DNA from: an uncultured Oscillospiraceae bacterium
Lineage (GTDB): Bacteria; Bacillota; Clostridia; Oscillospirales; Oscillospiraceae
NCBI GenBank assembly: GCA_910577915.1
Contig: CAJTOM010000018.1
Span: 1 to 36,404, forward strand
Length of the DNA stretch: 36,404 nt
Direction of reading: 5' to 3'
Shown: piece by piece, positions 7,704-17,810 of the stretch
Position numbering within the stretch: position 1 is the stretch's first letter
Layout: each line of letters begins with the position of its first letter
Notes under the pieces: generated by a model
Told to the model about the DNA's origin: nothing
The model's input: only the letters and a program-made list of their open reading frames with translations
Database searches by the model: none
Translations under genes and position numbers: made by a program

Positions 7704-7731
7704 ATTATACCAGAAAAACAGATGTTGTCAA
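7704..7731 (-). promoter_or_regulatory. Promoter of module A small gene, with dyad
   Basis: On the minus strand TTGACA (7726-7731) and TATAAT (7704-7709) are separated by 16 nt: both hexamers are consensus. The -35 overlaps the ribosome site of the divergent regulator (7730-7735). The spacer contains AAACAGATGTTG (7716-7727, plus strand), almost the same dyad as in the radC promoter. Confidence 0.8.
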
Positions 7732-7740
7732 GGAGAATTT

Positions 7741-7995
7741 ATGTTTTCAAGAAAATTGTTTGGTTTGCGGGTGCAGAAGATTCGTAAATTGAATAACGAG
7801 ACGCAGAAGGACCTTGGTGACATCATCGGTACACGGCAAACAAATGTCAGCGATTTAGAGAGCGGACGACGGACCACCACCTCCGAAAACATTGCCAAAA
7901 TCTGCCGCCACTATCATGTCTCCGCCGACTATCTTCTGGGGCTGTCCGACGACCCCCAGGGCGGGTGCGGACGGTGGACGGAGGAGGAGCTGTAA
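7741..7995 (+). CDS. XRE-family HTH transcriptional regulator, module A
   Basis: An 84-aa DNA-binding protein that is almost only a Cro/CI helix-turn-helix domain (residues about 8-68). TQKDLGDIIGTRQTNVSDLESGRR covers helices 2-3, and HVSADYLLGLSD is the typical domain end. The ATG at 7741 is set by AAGGAG at 7730-7735; an upstream in-frame extension lacks a ribosome site. It is divergent from the 79-aa gene, with only 86 nt between them, so it probably controls that promoter and its own. The intergenic DNA is strikingly AT-rich compared with the surroundings, as is the 5' half of this gene, suggesting acquisition by transfer. Confidence 0.9.
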   Translation: MFSRKLFGLRVQKIRKLNNETQKDLGDIIGTRQTNVSDLESGRRTTTSENIAKICRHYHVSADYLLGLSDDPQGGCGRWTEEEL

Positions 7996-8115
7996 GGCCT
8001 GCAAATCTTTCATCAGGGCGCATCCGCCAACGCTTCGCCCCCTGACGGCCCAGGGAACCGGGCAGAAAAACCAATCTGCCGGATCGTAGCGTAAATAAAC
8101 AAAAGCATTGGGGTT
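7996..8115. other. Spacer between XRE gene and hairpin repeat
   Basis: No coding frame is supported. It holds a few short inverted repeats (for example around 8015-8065). I see no clear promoter for the following fchA gene here, so fchA may depend on transcription coming from the XRE gene or on a promoter I cannot recognise. Confidence 0.35.
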
Positions 8116-8248
8116 CTTAGGGAGGCGAAGCCCCCTAAGCGACTTTTTGGGTACTTTTTGTTCGCACAAAAAGTACCCGGGGGTCTGGGGCGAGGAGCCC
8201 CAGGACCACCGAGAAGCAGAATTTCCCCCTCGCGCCCGCAGGGCGCGA
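8116..8248. repeat. Four-hairpin intergenic repeat element
   Basis: Four consecutive stem-loops: CTTAGGG/CCCTAAG (8116-8139), a perfect 13-bp stem starting GGGTAC with loop TCGC (8149-8178), CTGGGGC/GCCCCAG (8185-8203), and TCGCGCCC/GGGCGCGA (8230-8248). The last hairpin and its AATTTCCCC flank recur at 9-40. No transposase is present. It ends 3 nt before the fchA ribosome site, so it forms the 5' leader of that gene. It looks like a REP/MITE-like dispersed element. Confidence 0.8.
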
Positions 8249-8265
8249 AGAAAGGAGAATGAATT

Positions 8266-8886
8266 ATGGATTTCGCACAGGCATCCTGCACCGAATTTGT
8301 CACCGTACTGGCCTCCAACGCCCCCGTCCCCGGCGGCGGCGGGGCCTCCGCCCTGGTGGGCGCCGTCGGCACCGCCCTGGGCAACATGGTGGGCTCCCTC
8401 ACCGTGGGCAAAAAGAAATACGCCGGCGTGGAGGAGGAGATCATCGCCCTCAAGGCCAAATGCGACCGGCTCCAGAAGGACCTGCTGGACCAGATCGCCC
8501 TGGACGCCAAGGGCTTTGAGCCCCTGGCCAAGGCCTACGGCATCCCCAAGGACGACCCCAGCCGGGACAAGGTCCTGGAGGAGGCCACCATTGTGGCCTG
8601 CCAGGTGCCCGTGAAGATCATGGAGCTGTGCTGCGAGTCTCTGGAGGCCATCAAGGTCTTTGCCGAGAAGGGCAGCCGCCTGGCCGTCAGCGACGCGGGC
8701 TGCGGCGCGGTGTGCGTCAAGGCCGCCCTCCAGGCCGCCAGCCTCAACGTGTTCATCAACACCAAGACCCTCCAGAACCGGGAGCTGGCCGAGGAGATGA
8801 ACAAAAAGTGCCTGGGGATGCTGGACACCTACGGCAAAATGGCCGACGAGATTTTCGAGACCGTCAAGGCCGGATTCTTCAAGTAA
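8266..8886 (+). CDS. fchA: Cyclodeaminase/methenyl-THF cyclohydrolase family protein
   Basis: A 206-aa member of the formiminotransferase-cyclodeaminase (FTCD_C) family, a helical cytoplasmic enzyme. The APVPGGGGASALVGAVGTALGNM segment (about residues 18-41) is the family signature and folate-binding loop. Members either deaminate formimino-THF or act as a methenyl-THF cyclohydrolase in acetogen-type and purine-fermenting Clostridia, where the usual order is fhs-fchA-folD. That order is kept here apart from the inserted module. Because the next-door FolD lacks cyclohydrolase residues, the cyclohydrolase role is favoured. The ATG follows AAAGGAG (8252-8258). folD starts 30 nt downstream. Confidence 0.9.
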   Translation: MDFAQASCTEFVTVLASNAPVPGGGGASALVGAVGTALGNMVGSLTVGKKKYAGVEEEIIALKAKCDRLQKDLLDQIALDAKGFEPLAKAYGIPKDDPSRDKVLEEATIVACQVPVKIMELCCESLEAIKVFAEKGSRLAVSDAGCGAVCVKAALQAASLNVFINTKTLQNRELAEEMNKKCLGMLDTYGKMADEIFETVKAGFFK

Positions 8887-8916
8887 GATTTTAGGGAAAG
8901 AAAGGATATAGGTACC

Positions 8917-9777
8917 ATGGCAAAGCAGCTGTTAGGAAAAGAAGTCAACGCGGCCCTCAACGCCCGGATCATCGCCGACTGCGAGGCGGTGAAGGCCAAG
9001 GGCGTCAACCCCACCCTGGCCATCGTCCGCTGCGGCGAGCGGCCCGACGACCTCAGCTACGAGCGGGGCGCTACCAAGCGGGCCGAGACCCTGGGCGTGG
9101 CGGTGGAGAAGTTCGTCCTCCCCGAGGACGTGAGCAAGGAGGAGCTCCTCAAGGTCATCGACGACATCAACGCCAACGACAAGATCCACGGCGTGCTCCT
9201 CTTCCGTCCCCTGCCCAAGCACCTGAAGGCCGACCAGGACGAGATCTGCAACCGCCTGGACCCCCGCAAGGACGTGGACGGCATGACCGACCTCAGCAAC
9301 GCCGGCGTGTTCATGGGCAAGCCTATGGGCTTCGCCCCCTGCACCCCCGCCGCCTGCATGGAGATCCTGGCCCACTACGGCATCGACTGCACCGGCAAGA
9401 AGGCCGTGGTCATCGGCCGGAGCCTGGTGGTGGGCAAGCCCCTGGGCATTATGCTCATGGGCAAGAACGCCACCGTCACCACCTGCCACACCCGCACCAA
9501 GGACGTGCCCGCCGTGACGAAGGAGGCCGACATCCTGGTCTCCGCCGCCGGGGTGCTGGGGAGCCTGACCAAGGAGTACGTCCGGCCCGGCCAGATCGTG
9601 GTGGACGTGTCTATCAACTGGGACGAGGCCAAGGGCGGCATCGCCGGCGACGCGGTGTACGACGAGGTGGAGCCCATCGTGGAGGCCATCACCCCCGTGC
9701 CCGGCGGCGTGGGCGCTGTCACAACCTCCGTGCTCATCGGGCACGTGGTGGAGGCGGCCAAGCGCTCCCTGGGCTGA
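8917..9777 (+). CDS. folD: Methylene-THF dehydrogenase FolD, probably without cyclohydrolase activity
   Basis: Oxidises 5,10-methylene-THF to methenyl-THF with NAD(P). Full length at 286 aa, with the Rossmann motif VVIGRSLVVGKP (about 166-177) and the ITPVPGGVGAVT signature near the C-terminus. Aligned by eye with E. coli FolD and human DC301, the conserved Tyr is Y48, but the catalytic Lys four residues on is Ala (A52). The Gln of the VQLPLP motif is Phe (F96, in LLFRPLP). The third key residue, Asp of KDVDG, is kept (D121). In the human enzyme the Lys and Gln are needed for cyclohydrolysis, so this copy is probably dehydrogenase only, served by FchA. Start supported by an AAAGGA site about 12 nt upstream. 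Confidence 0.93.
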   Translation: MAKQLLGKEVNAALNARIIADCEAVKAKGVNPTLAIVRCGERPDDLSYERGATKRAETLGVAVEKFVLPEDVSKEELLKVIDDINANDKIHGVLLFRPLPKHLKADQDEICNRLDPRKDVDGMTDLSNAGVFMGKPMGFAPCTPAACMEILAHYGIDCTGKKAVVIGRSLVVGKPLGIMLMGKNATVTTCHTRTKDVPAVTKEADILVSAAGVLGSLTKEYVRPGQIVVDVSINWDEAKGGIAGDAVYDEVEPIVEAITPVPGGVGAVTTSVLIGHVVEAAKRSLG

Positions 9778-9792
9778 TGGGGGGCGTGTTGA

Positions 9793-11133
9793 TTGGCAAA
9801 TCAGACAAATAACTCCGCTCAAATCATCCGCTTTTTCCTGCTGGCCTCCTCGGCGGCCTTCTTTATCGCCGCCGTCCTCCTGGGCTTGGATGACGGCGCG
9901 ATGTTCTCCGGGTTTGCCCAGATCCTCATGTCCCCGGCCCAGCTGACCAAGGACTACTTCGAGGTGGGCAGCGTCTCCGGCGCGTTCCTCAACGTGGCCC
10001 TGGTGGGCTTCGCCTGCACGGCCATGGCTTTCCTGCCCGGCGCGGCGGTGAACGGGCTGACCATCGCAGCCTACTTCCTCACCACCGGGTTCTCCTTCTG
10101 GGGCATCAATTTCCTGAACATGTGGCCCTTCTTCCTGGGGGTCATGCTCCACGCGCTGGCCCGCAGGGAGAGCTTCGCAAAATATGTGAATCTGGCCATG
10201 TTCTCCACCGCCCTGTGCCCCCTGGCCAGCGAGCTGCTGCTGCGCTATCCGGAGAGCGGGGAGCCCCGTGGGGTGACCCTCACCGGCGTGGTGCTGATGC
10301 TGGCGGTGGGGATGCTCATCGGGTTTCTCACCCCGGCCATGGCGGCCCACTCCCCCAGTGTACATAAGGGGTACGACCTGTACTCTGCGGCCCTGCCGGG
10401 GGTGCTGCTGGGGCTGTTCGCGGTGGCGGTGCTCTACAAGAGCCTGGGCCACGCGGTGCCGGAGATCGCCGCCACGCTGGGGGAGAGCCATCCGGCGGTG
10501 GTGTGGGGCTTCTGCGCCGTATTCTTCGGCCTGTGCGTCCTGGCGGGCTGGCAGCTCAACGGGAGGAGTTTTGGGGGATACGCGGATCTGCTCCGGGATA
10601 CCGGCCATAAGGCGGACTTCGCCGCCAAGTACGGCGCCGGCCTGGCCATTATGAACGTGGGCATCTACGGGCTGTTGATCCTGGCCTACTACATCTTTGT
10701 CAACGCCATCCAGGGCGACGCCCTGGCGGGGTTCAACGGCGTGACCCTGGGCATCGTCTTCTGCATGGTGTGCTTCGGCGGGGCCGGGGCCCATCCGGGC
10801 AACGTGTGGCCCATTATGGCGGGGTACGTGGTCTTCTCCTTCGCGGCCACCCTCTGCCTCGGCGGCGTGTTCCCGGTGAACGCCCAGGCCATCATGGTGG
10901 GGCTGTGCTTCGCCAGCGGGCTGGCCCCCATCGCGGGAAACTACGGCTGGTGGGCCGGCGTACTGGCCGGCGGGATGCACTACTTCCTGGTGACCTCCAT
11001 CCCCGCCATCCACGGAGGCTTCAGCCTGTACAACGGCGGCTTCACCTCCCTGCTGATCGCCGTCATCCTGACGCCCCAGCTGGAGACCTTCTGCAAAACG
11101 AAGGAGCAGCGGCTGAGCGCGCGCAAGCAGTGA
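9793..11133 (+). CDS. DUF1576 multi-pass membrane protein
   Basis: A 446-aa integral membrane protein with roughly eleven to twelve hydrophobic helices and a short basic C-terminus. I recognise the DUF1576 family from its overall pattern and the C-terminal HGGFSLYNGGFTSLL segment. No transport function has been shown that I know of. The start is TTG at 9793, 15 nt after folD, preceded by a GGGGGG purine tract; no ATG is better placed. Its tight location between folD and the formyl-THF cyclo-ligase suggests co-transcription and a link to one-carbon substrates, but this is only context. Confidence 0.8.
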   Translation: MANQTNNSAQIIRFFLLASSAAFFIAAVLLGLDDGAMFSGFAQILMSPAQLTKDYFEVGSVSGAFLNVALVGFACTAMAFLPGAAVNGLTIAAYFLTTGFSFWGINFLNMWPFFLGVMLHALARRESFAKYVNLAMFSTALCPLASELLLRYPESGEPRGVTLTGVVLMLAVGMLIGFLTPAMAAHSPSVHKGYDLYSAALPGVLLGLFAVAVLYKSLGHAVPEIAATLGESHPAVVWGFCAVFFGLCVLAGWQLNGRSFGGYADLLRDTGHKADFAAKYGAGLAIMNVGIYGLLILAYYIFVNAIQGDALAGFNGVTLGIVFCMVCFGGAGAHPGNVWPIMAGYVVFSFAATLCLGGVFPVNAQAIMVGLCFASGLAPIAGNYGWWAGVLAGGMHYFLVTSIPAIHGGFSLYNGGFTSLLIAVILTPQLETFCKTKEQRLSARKQ

Positions 11134-11148
11134 AGGAGTGAGTGGACC

Positions 11149-11712
11149 ATGACCAAAAAGACCATCCGGGCCGAGGTGGCCGGGCGGGTGAAGAACCTCT
11201 CCCCGGTCTACTGCCGGGAGGCGGACGCCGCCATCTGCCGGTGCGTGACCCAGTCGGCGCTCTATCGGAACGCCCGGACAATCCTCTGCTACGTGGGCAC
11301 GGCCCGGGAGATCGACACCTCCGCCCTGCTCCACGCCGCCCTGGAGGACGGCAAGACCCTGGTCCTGCCCCTGTGCGTGGAGAAGGGCGTCATGGAGGCC
11401 CGGCAGATTGCCGGCCTGGGGGACCTGGTCAGCGGGCGCTACGGCATCCTGGCCCCCCGGCTGGACTGCCCCCGGCTGGAGCCGGAGGCAATCGATCTGG
11501 CGGTGGTCCCCTGCTGCGCCGCCGGCAATGACGGCCGCCGCCTGGGCTACGGCGGCGGGTACTACGACCGCTACCTCCCCAGGACCCGCTGCCCCGCCCT
11601 GGTGCTGTGCCGGGGCCAGCTGGTGCGGGAGGGCCTCCCCGTGGAGGCCCACGACGTCCCTATGGACTATCTGGCGACGGAGAAGGGCCTGACGGCCTGT
11701 CAGCGGGCGTAA
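11149..11712 (+). CDS. 5-formyltetrahydrofolate cyclo-ligase
   Basis: Converts 5-formyl-THF to 5,10-methenyl-THF using ATP, returning the storage folate to the active pool. The signature GRRLGYGGGYYDRYL (about residues 128-142) covers the ATP/folate loop. Length 187 aa is normal for the family. The ATG follows AAGGAG (11134-11139) placed 15 nt after the preceding stop. It is the last gene before a strong terminator, and completes the set FolT, FolC, Fhs, FchA, FolD for folate uptake, retention and one-carbon interconversion. Confidence 0.94.
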   Translation: MTKKTIRAEVAGRVKNLSPVYCREADAAICRCVTQSALYRNARTILCYVGTAREIDTSALLHAALEDGKTLVLPLCVEKGVMEARQIAGLGDLVSGRYGILAPRLDCPRLEPEAIDLAVVPCCAAGNDGRRLGYGGGYYDRYLPRTRCPALVLCRGQLVREGLPVEAHDVPMDYLATEKGLTACQRA

Positions 11713-11721
11713 ACGAAGAGA

Positions 11722-11752
11722 AGCGGAACGGCGCAGGCCGTTCCGCTTTTTT
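11722..11752 (+). terminator. Terminator of the one-carbon operon
   Basis: AGCGGAACGG (11722-11731) and CCGTTCCGCT (11738-11747) form a perfect 10-bp stem followed by six T (11747-11752). Confidence 0.93.
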
Positions 11753-12030
11753 CTGTGAGCGCCGTATATGCGCCGGTTTTATCCCATGGCAGCGGTAGGC
11801 CTCCACGGTCTCCATCCACCGCCTGGAGAGATCGCCGCCATTTTGCAGCCCGTGGCCGGAGTGGGGAAGCGCAATGTATGTGGCCCGCATGGTTCTCCTC
11901 CAGAGCGGCCTTGGGCCGCAGGGACTTCCGCCTTGATCCCGTTGGACTGGGTCAGAACGCCGGTCTATCTGCTCAAGGATATGATCCTGGACCTGTGCAG
12001 CTTTGACCCGGAGCAGGACCTGCCAGCCGC
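11753..12030. other. Gene-free stretch with possible coding relics
   Basis: No complete gene is supported in these 278 nt. Two segments have gene-like codon use but no proper context. On the minus strand, 11760-11892 reads as a peptide containing RRWMETVEAYRCHG. On the plus strand, the last ~37 codons to TAG (12032-12034) read as a peptide containing TPVYLLKDMILDLC. Neither has a ribosome site or a full domain, and they are in opposite orientations. I read the stretch as decayed remains of one or two genes, without knowing which. Confidence 0.3.
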
Positions 12031-12999
12031 CTAGTCGTATTCCGCCAGGGCCTCCCTGGCCAGCTTTTGCAGGGCCTCTCTGGCGGAGGCCGGCTCCACA
12101 ATGCGCGCGTCCCGCCCGAAGCAGAGCACCCAGCTGAGAAAGGTGGGGCTGACCTCCACCTGGGCGGAGACGAGGAAATCCCCGCCGGTCCCGGCGCGGT
12201 AGTGGGCGTCGGGGCCGAAGCGGTCCATAGCCACGTTGAGCAGGTGGCCCTTCATGGAGAGGGTGACCCTCTCCGCCTGCCCTGAGTGCATGTCGAAAAT
12301 GGCGCGCACATAGGCGGCGGGGTCGAAGTCCGGGGGCAGGGGCGGCCGGGGCAGCTCGGAGACCTGCAGGTCGCTGATGCGGTCCACCCGGAAGTGGACG
12401 AACTTCTGCTGCTGAGGCCGGTAGGCGACCAGATAGTAGTGGCGGTCCACGCACAGGGCGGCAGGGCACTCCCGGTACACCTGACCGCCGCGGCGGTAGA
12501 GCCGCTCGGCGCGGATGGACAGGTCGAAGTAGCGGAACTGGACCAGCCGGTTCTGGTTGATGGCCTGGTGAATGCCGTCGATGTTGTAGTAGAGCTGCTC
12601 GTTGTGGGTCTTGACCCGGCTGAGGACGTACACCTGCCGGCGCAGATCCCCGGCCTGGGCCTCGCTGGCCAGGCCCTCCAGCTTCCGGATGAGCTCCACG
12701 CTCTTTTTGGCCGTCAGAAAGGGGGAGGCCTGAACCACGTCAATGAGCAGCTTCAGCTCCGGCAGCTCAAAGGCGCGCTGCCCCAGGTGGTAGTTGTGGG
12801 TCTTGGTCTTGGTGTGGACGATGTCCATGCCGAACAGGCGCAGCAGCTCCAGGTCGTCATAGACGGCCTTCCGCTCGGCGCGGATGCCCAGGCGGTCCAG
12901 GTAGGCGATCATGTCCTTCACCGTCACCGTGTGCTCCTCGTCGGTCTGCTCGTGGAGGAGACGGGCCAGATACAGCGGCCGCAGCTTCTTACAGGCCAT
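12031..12999 (-). CDS. WYL-domain transcriptional regulator
   Basis: A 322-aa cytoplasmic regulator. The N-terminal ~80 residues form a winged helix-turn-helix (LYLARLLHEQTDEEHTVTV...DMIAYL..LG), and residues about 140-215 form the ligand-sensing WYL domain, with VQFRYFDLS at its start and HYYLVAY in its middle. The C-terminal part is the WCX extension (ERVTLSMKG...FLSWVLCFG). Such proteins respond to nucleotides or nucleic-acid ligands in several known systems. It overlaps the 3' end of the lipoprotein gene by 11 nt, so the two are translated from one message. No ribosome site better than GGAGGAGGGCC upstream of the ATG is needed. The target genes are unknown. Confidence 0.9.
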   Translation of the reverse strand: MACKKLRPLYLARLLHEQTDEEHTVTVKDMIAYLDRLGIRAERKAVYDDLELLRLFGMDIVHTKTKTHNYHLGQRAFELPELKLLIDVVQASPFLTAKKSVELIRKLEGLASEAQAGDLRRQVYVLSRVKTHNEQLYYNIDGIHQAINQNRLVQFRYFDLSIRAERLYRRGGQVYRECPAALCVDRHYYLVAYRPQQQKFVHFRVDRISDLQVSELPRPPLPPDFDPAAYVRAIFDMHSGQAERVTLSMKGHLLNVAMDRFGPDAHYRAGTGGDFLVSAQVEVSPTFLSWVLCFGRDARIVEPASAREALQKLAREALAEYD

Positions 13000-13600
13000 G
13001 GAGGCCCTCCTCCTCCGCCCAGTCCCGCAGGGCCTCCAGGGCCTCCTCCGTGGCGGGTATGTAGGTCCTCCGGGGGTAGCAGCGCTCCAGAAAGCCGCTC
13101 TCCGTCAGGGCCCCGGCCAGGGCGGCGCAAAAGCCGCCGTCCAGCTCCTCCCGCCCCGTACCCACCGCCGCCACGTGGGCGCAGACCGCCTCGTCCGTGA
13201 CCAGGACGGCCCGGGCTCCCTCTGCCGCCAGATAGTCCGCCGCCGGCAGGCAGGCCGCGTCCACGCCGCCGGCGCGGAGGGCGTCGCCGGTGACGCCCCC
13301 GGCGGTGCCGATGGTCACCGTCACCTGCTCCGGGGCGTAGCCACGCTCCAGAAGCGCCTCCCCCAGCAGGGAGGAAAGCGCCTCCAGCTGGGGCAGCAGC
13401 GCGTCGGCCTCCCCCGCCTCCACCACCACCTCCAGGGTCAGCGCCTCCAGGGCGATGGGCTCCTCCGCAGGCTGTGCGGGCGGCGGGTCCGGGGCGACGG
13501 CGGAGGGGGGCGGCGGCTGCGGCTCGTTTCGCTCCGCGCAGGCGGGCAGCAGCAGGCACGCCAGCAGAAGCAGGGACAGAAACATGCTTCCTTTCTTCAC
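12989..13600 (-). CDS. Short PhnD-like substrate-binding lipoprotein
   Basis: A 203-aa secreted lipoprotein. The signal peptide is short and basic followed by FLSLLLLACLLLPAC; LLPAC (residues about 17-21) is the lipobox, so the protein would be anchored on the outer face of the membrane. A proline-rich linker follows. The remainder (LEVVVEAGEADALLPQLEAL, then a GGVDAACLPAADYL segment) resembles the periplasmic-binding fold of phosphonate/phosphite binders (PhnD family), but is much shorter than the usual ~300 aa. No permease or ATPase gene is nearby. The start is GTG at 13600, placed by AAGGAGG 9 nt upstream; upstream in-frame codons lack such a site. It is co-encoded with the WYL regulator. 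Confidence 0.7.
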   Translation of the reverse strand: MKKGSMFLSLLLLACLLLPACAERNEPQPPPPSAVAPDPPPAQPAEEPIALEALTLEVVVEAGEADALLPQLEALSSLLGEALLERGYAPEQVTVTIGTAGGVTGDALRAGGVDAACLPAADYLAAEGARAVLVTDEAVCAHVAAVGTGREELDGGFCAALAGALTESGFLERCYPRRTYIPATEEALEALRDWAEEEGLHGL

Positions 13601-13698
13601 AAGAGACCGCCTCCTTTTGTATGCTTGTGACAAATATACGATCGTTCGGTCCGGGATGCAGGGGGAACGGGGCGGTCCCCCTTGATGGGGGCCGCGCC

Positions 13699-13749
13699 AA
13701 AAAAGCAGCGGCCAGGGGCTTGCCAAAGCGCGATCTGGCGGCTGCTTTT
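13699..13749. terminator. Bidirectional-looking terminator after uvrA
   Basis: AAAAGCAGC-G-GCCAG (about 13701-13715) pairs with CTGGC-G-GCTGCTTTT (about 13735-13749), giving a long stem with A-runs on one side and T-runs on the other. Read on the minus strand it would stop uvrA transcription before the lipoprotein gene. Confidence 0.75.
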
Positions 13750-13927
13750 ATCGTCGACGCACTTGAGAAGCGGTAAAAAGGAGGGGAGGAAAAATGGCGC
13801 GGGGCAAGGCGGAGGATGCAGGCGGGCTGACGCCCGCCAAAGACGACAACGCCGCCCCGTACCATTTTGCCCCCCGAACTTTACCGATTTTCATGTGTGT
13901 CGACTATATAGCGGCGGCTGGGAGGGC
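13750..13927. other. Spacer downstream of uvrA
   Basis: The stretch has an inverted repeat GCGGGC/GCCCGC near 13822-13837 and no supported gene. A plus-strand ATG at 13794 with a good-looking GGAGG upstream opens a 57-codon frame that runs antisense into uvrA; I do not accept it as a gene. Confidence 0.4.
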
Positions 13928-16753
<2,826 letters not shown>

Positions 16754-16803
16754 GGATGGTTACTCCTCATTGCGTTAAAATAGCCTGCCGCTTGGCTGAC
16801 ACA

Positions 16804-16832
16804 AGGATACCGGAATGGATTTTTTATGTCAA
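16804..16832 (-). promoter_or_regulatory. Promoter of uvrA
   Basis: On the minus strand TTGACA (16827-16832) and TATCCT (16804-16809) are 17 nt apart. The -35 includes the stop codon (16829-16831) of the upstream M28 peptidase gene. Confidence 0.75.
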
Positions 16833-17779
16833 GCCCCCGGCTGAAAATTTCCCGCCAGCCGCAGAGCGCCGTCCCGGAGGAGCTCGATATTCTCCTCCTC
16901 GAATACGGTGTCCTTATTGGTATGGATTCTGTCCATATAGTATCCGATGAGCTTCCGGCGCTTCAGGGCGCAGACGCCCACGCCCCGCTTGAAGGACGCG
17001 TTGTCGCTGGGGTAGAACCCAAAGCCCCGCACCACCTCCGTGGTCTTCCCGCCGCGGCCCGTGAAGGCCGCCTCGATCTGCTCTAAGGCGGCGGGATCCT
17101 TCTTCAGCGCCCCGCCGGGGAAGAACTGAATAAAATCCCCGTCAGAGACGCAGTCGAAATTGATGTTCAAGGCCCCCTTTTTCGCCCTCCTGTGGGCCCT
17201 GGCGAAGGACAGCGAGCCCAGCATGCCCTTCTCCTCGTTGTCGAAAAACACAAAGCAGACCTTCCCACGGTCCGCCTCGGGCATGAGAAGGGCCGTCTCC
17301 AGCAGGGTGACGACGCCGCTGGTGTTGTCGTTGGCGGTGTGCCGGTTGGCGGGGCCGTCGATGATCCACCAGACGAACAGCAGGCTCAGGGCGATGGCCG
17401 TGAAGGGCATCAGCGGAAGCAGGGCGCGGGACCGCAGCACCGCGGCCACGGCCAGAAGCGCCCCCTCCGCCGCCGCCACCGCCAGGAACAGGGGGATCAC
17501 CAGCAGCAGCTGGTAGAAGACGTAGAAGGCCAGATTCCGCGGCGTGAGGAAGTTGGGAACGGGCAGTACGGCGCAGGTGTCGTAGTGGGCGGAGAGGATG
17601 AGCCGGGCCGTCTCCGGGTCCCCGGCCACCACATTTTGTGCGGCAAAGCCCTTCTCCACCTGCGGCGCGTACCCGGCGGCCGCCAGCTCCCCGCACAGCC
17701 AGGAGCGGAAGGCCTCCTTCTGCTTCCGGGACTTGCGGATCTGAAACTCGGACAGGATGGTCTGCGACTGGGGAAGCAT
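16829..17779 (-). CDS. M28-family zinc peptidase with membrane insertion
   Basis: A 316-aa protein with the M28 aminopeptidase metal-site pattern: SAHYDT (H65/D67), NDNTSG (D151), DNEEKG (E182/E183) and a late DRIHTNKD histidine. Between the first and second metal motifs, residues about 83-140 form two or three hydrophobic helices (FYVFYQLLLVIPLFLA; TAIALSLLFVWWII), so the catalytic domain is anchored in, and interrupted by, a membrane hairpin. This places the active site at the membrane, on a side I cannot determine. Substrate unknown. It is the last gene of the XRE - membrane protein - peptidase operon of module B. The start ATG follows AAAGAGAGG. Confidence 0.85.
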   Translation of the reverse strand: MLPQSQTILSEFQIRKSRKQKEAFRSWLCGELAAAGYAPQVEKGFAAQNVVAGDPETARLILSAHYDTCAVLPVPNFLTPRNLAFYVFYQLLLVIPLFLAVAAAEGALLAVAAVLRSRALLPLMPFTAIALSLLFVWWIIDGPANRHTANDNTSGVVTLLETALLMPEADRGKVCFVFFDNEEKGMLGSLSFARAHRRAKKGALNINFDCVSDGDFIQFFPGGALKKDPAALEQIEAAFTGRGGKTTEVVRGFGFYPSDNASFKRGVGVCALKRRKLIGYYMDRIHTNKDTVFEEENIELLRDGALRLAGNFQPGA

Positions 17780-17810
17780 AGCAAAAAACCTCTCTTTCCA
17801 GCGCGGGGCG

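Noticed and set aside
13637..13660. SOS-box-like CGAACGATCGTATA upstream of the lipoprotein gene
   Set aside because: It matches the pattern only partly, the right half-site is poor, and the gene has no link to DNA repair.
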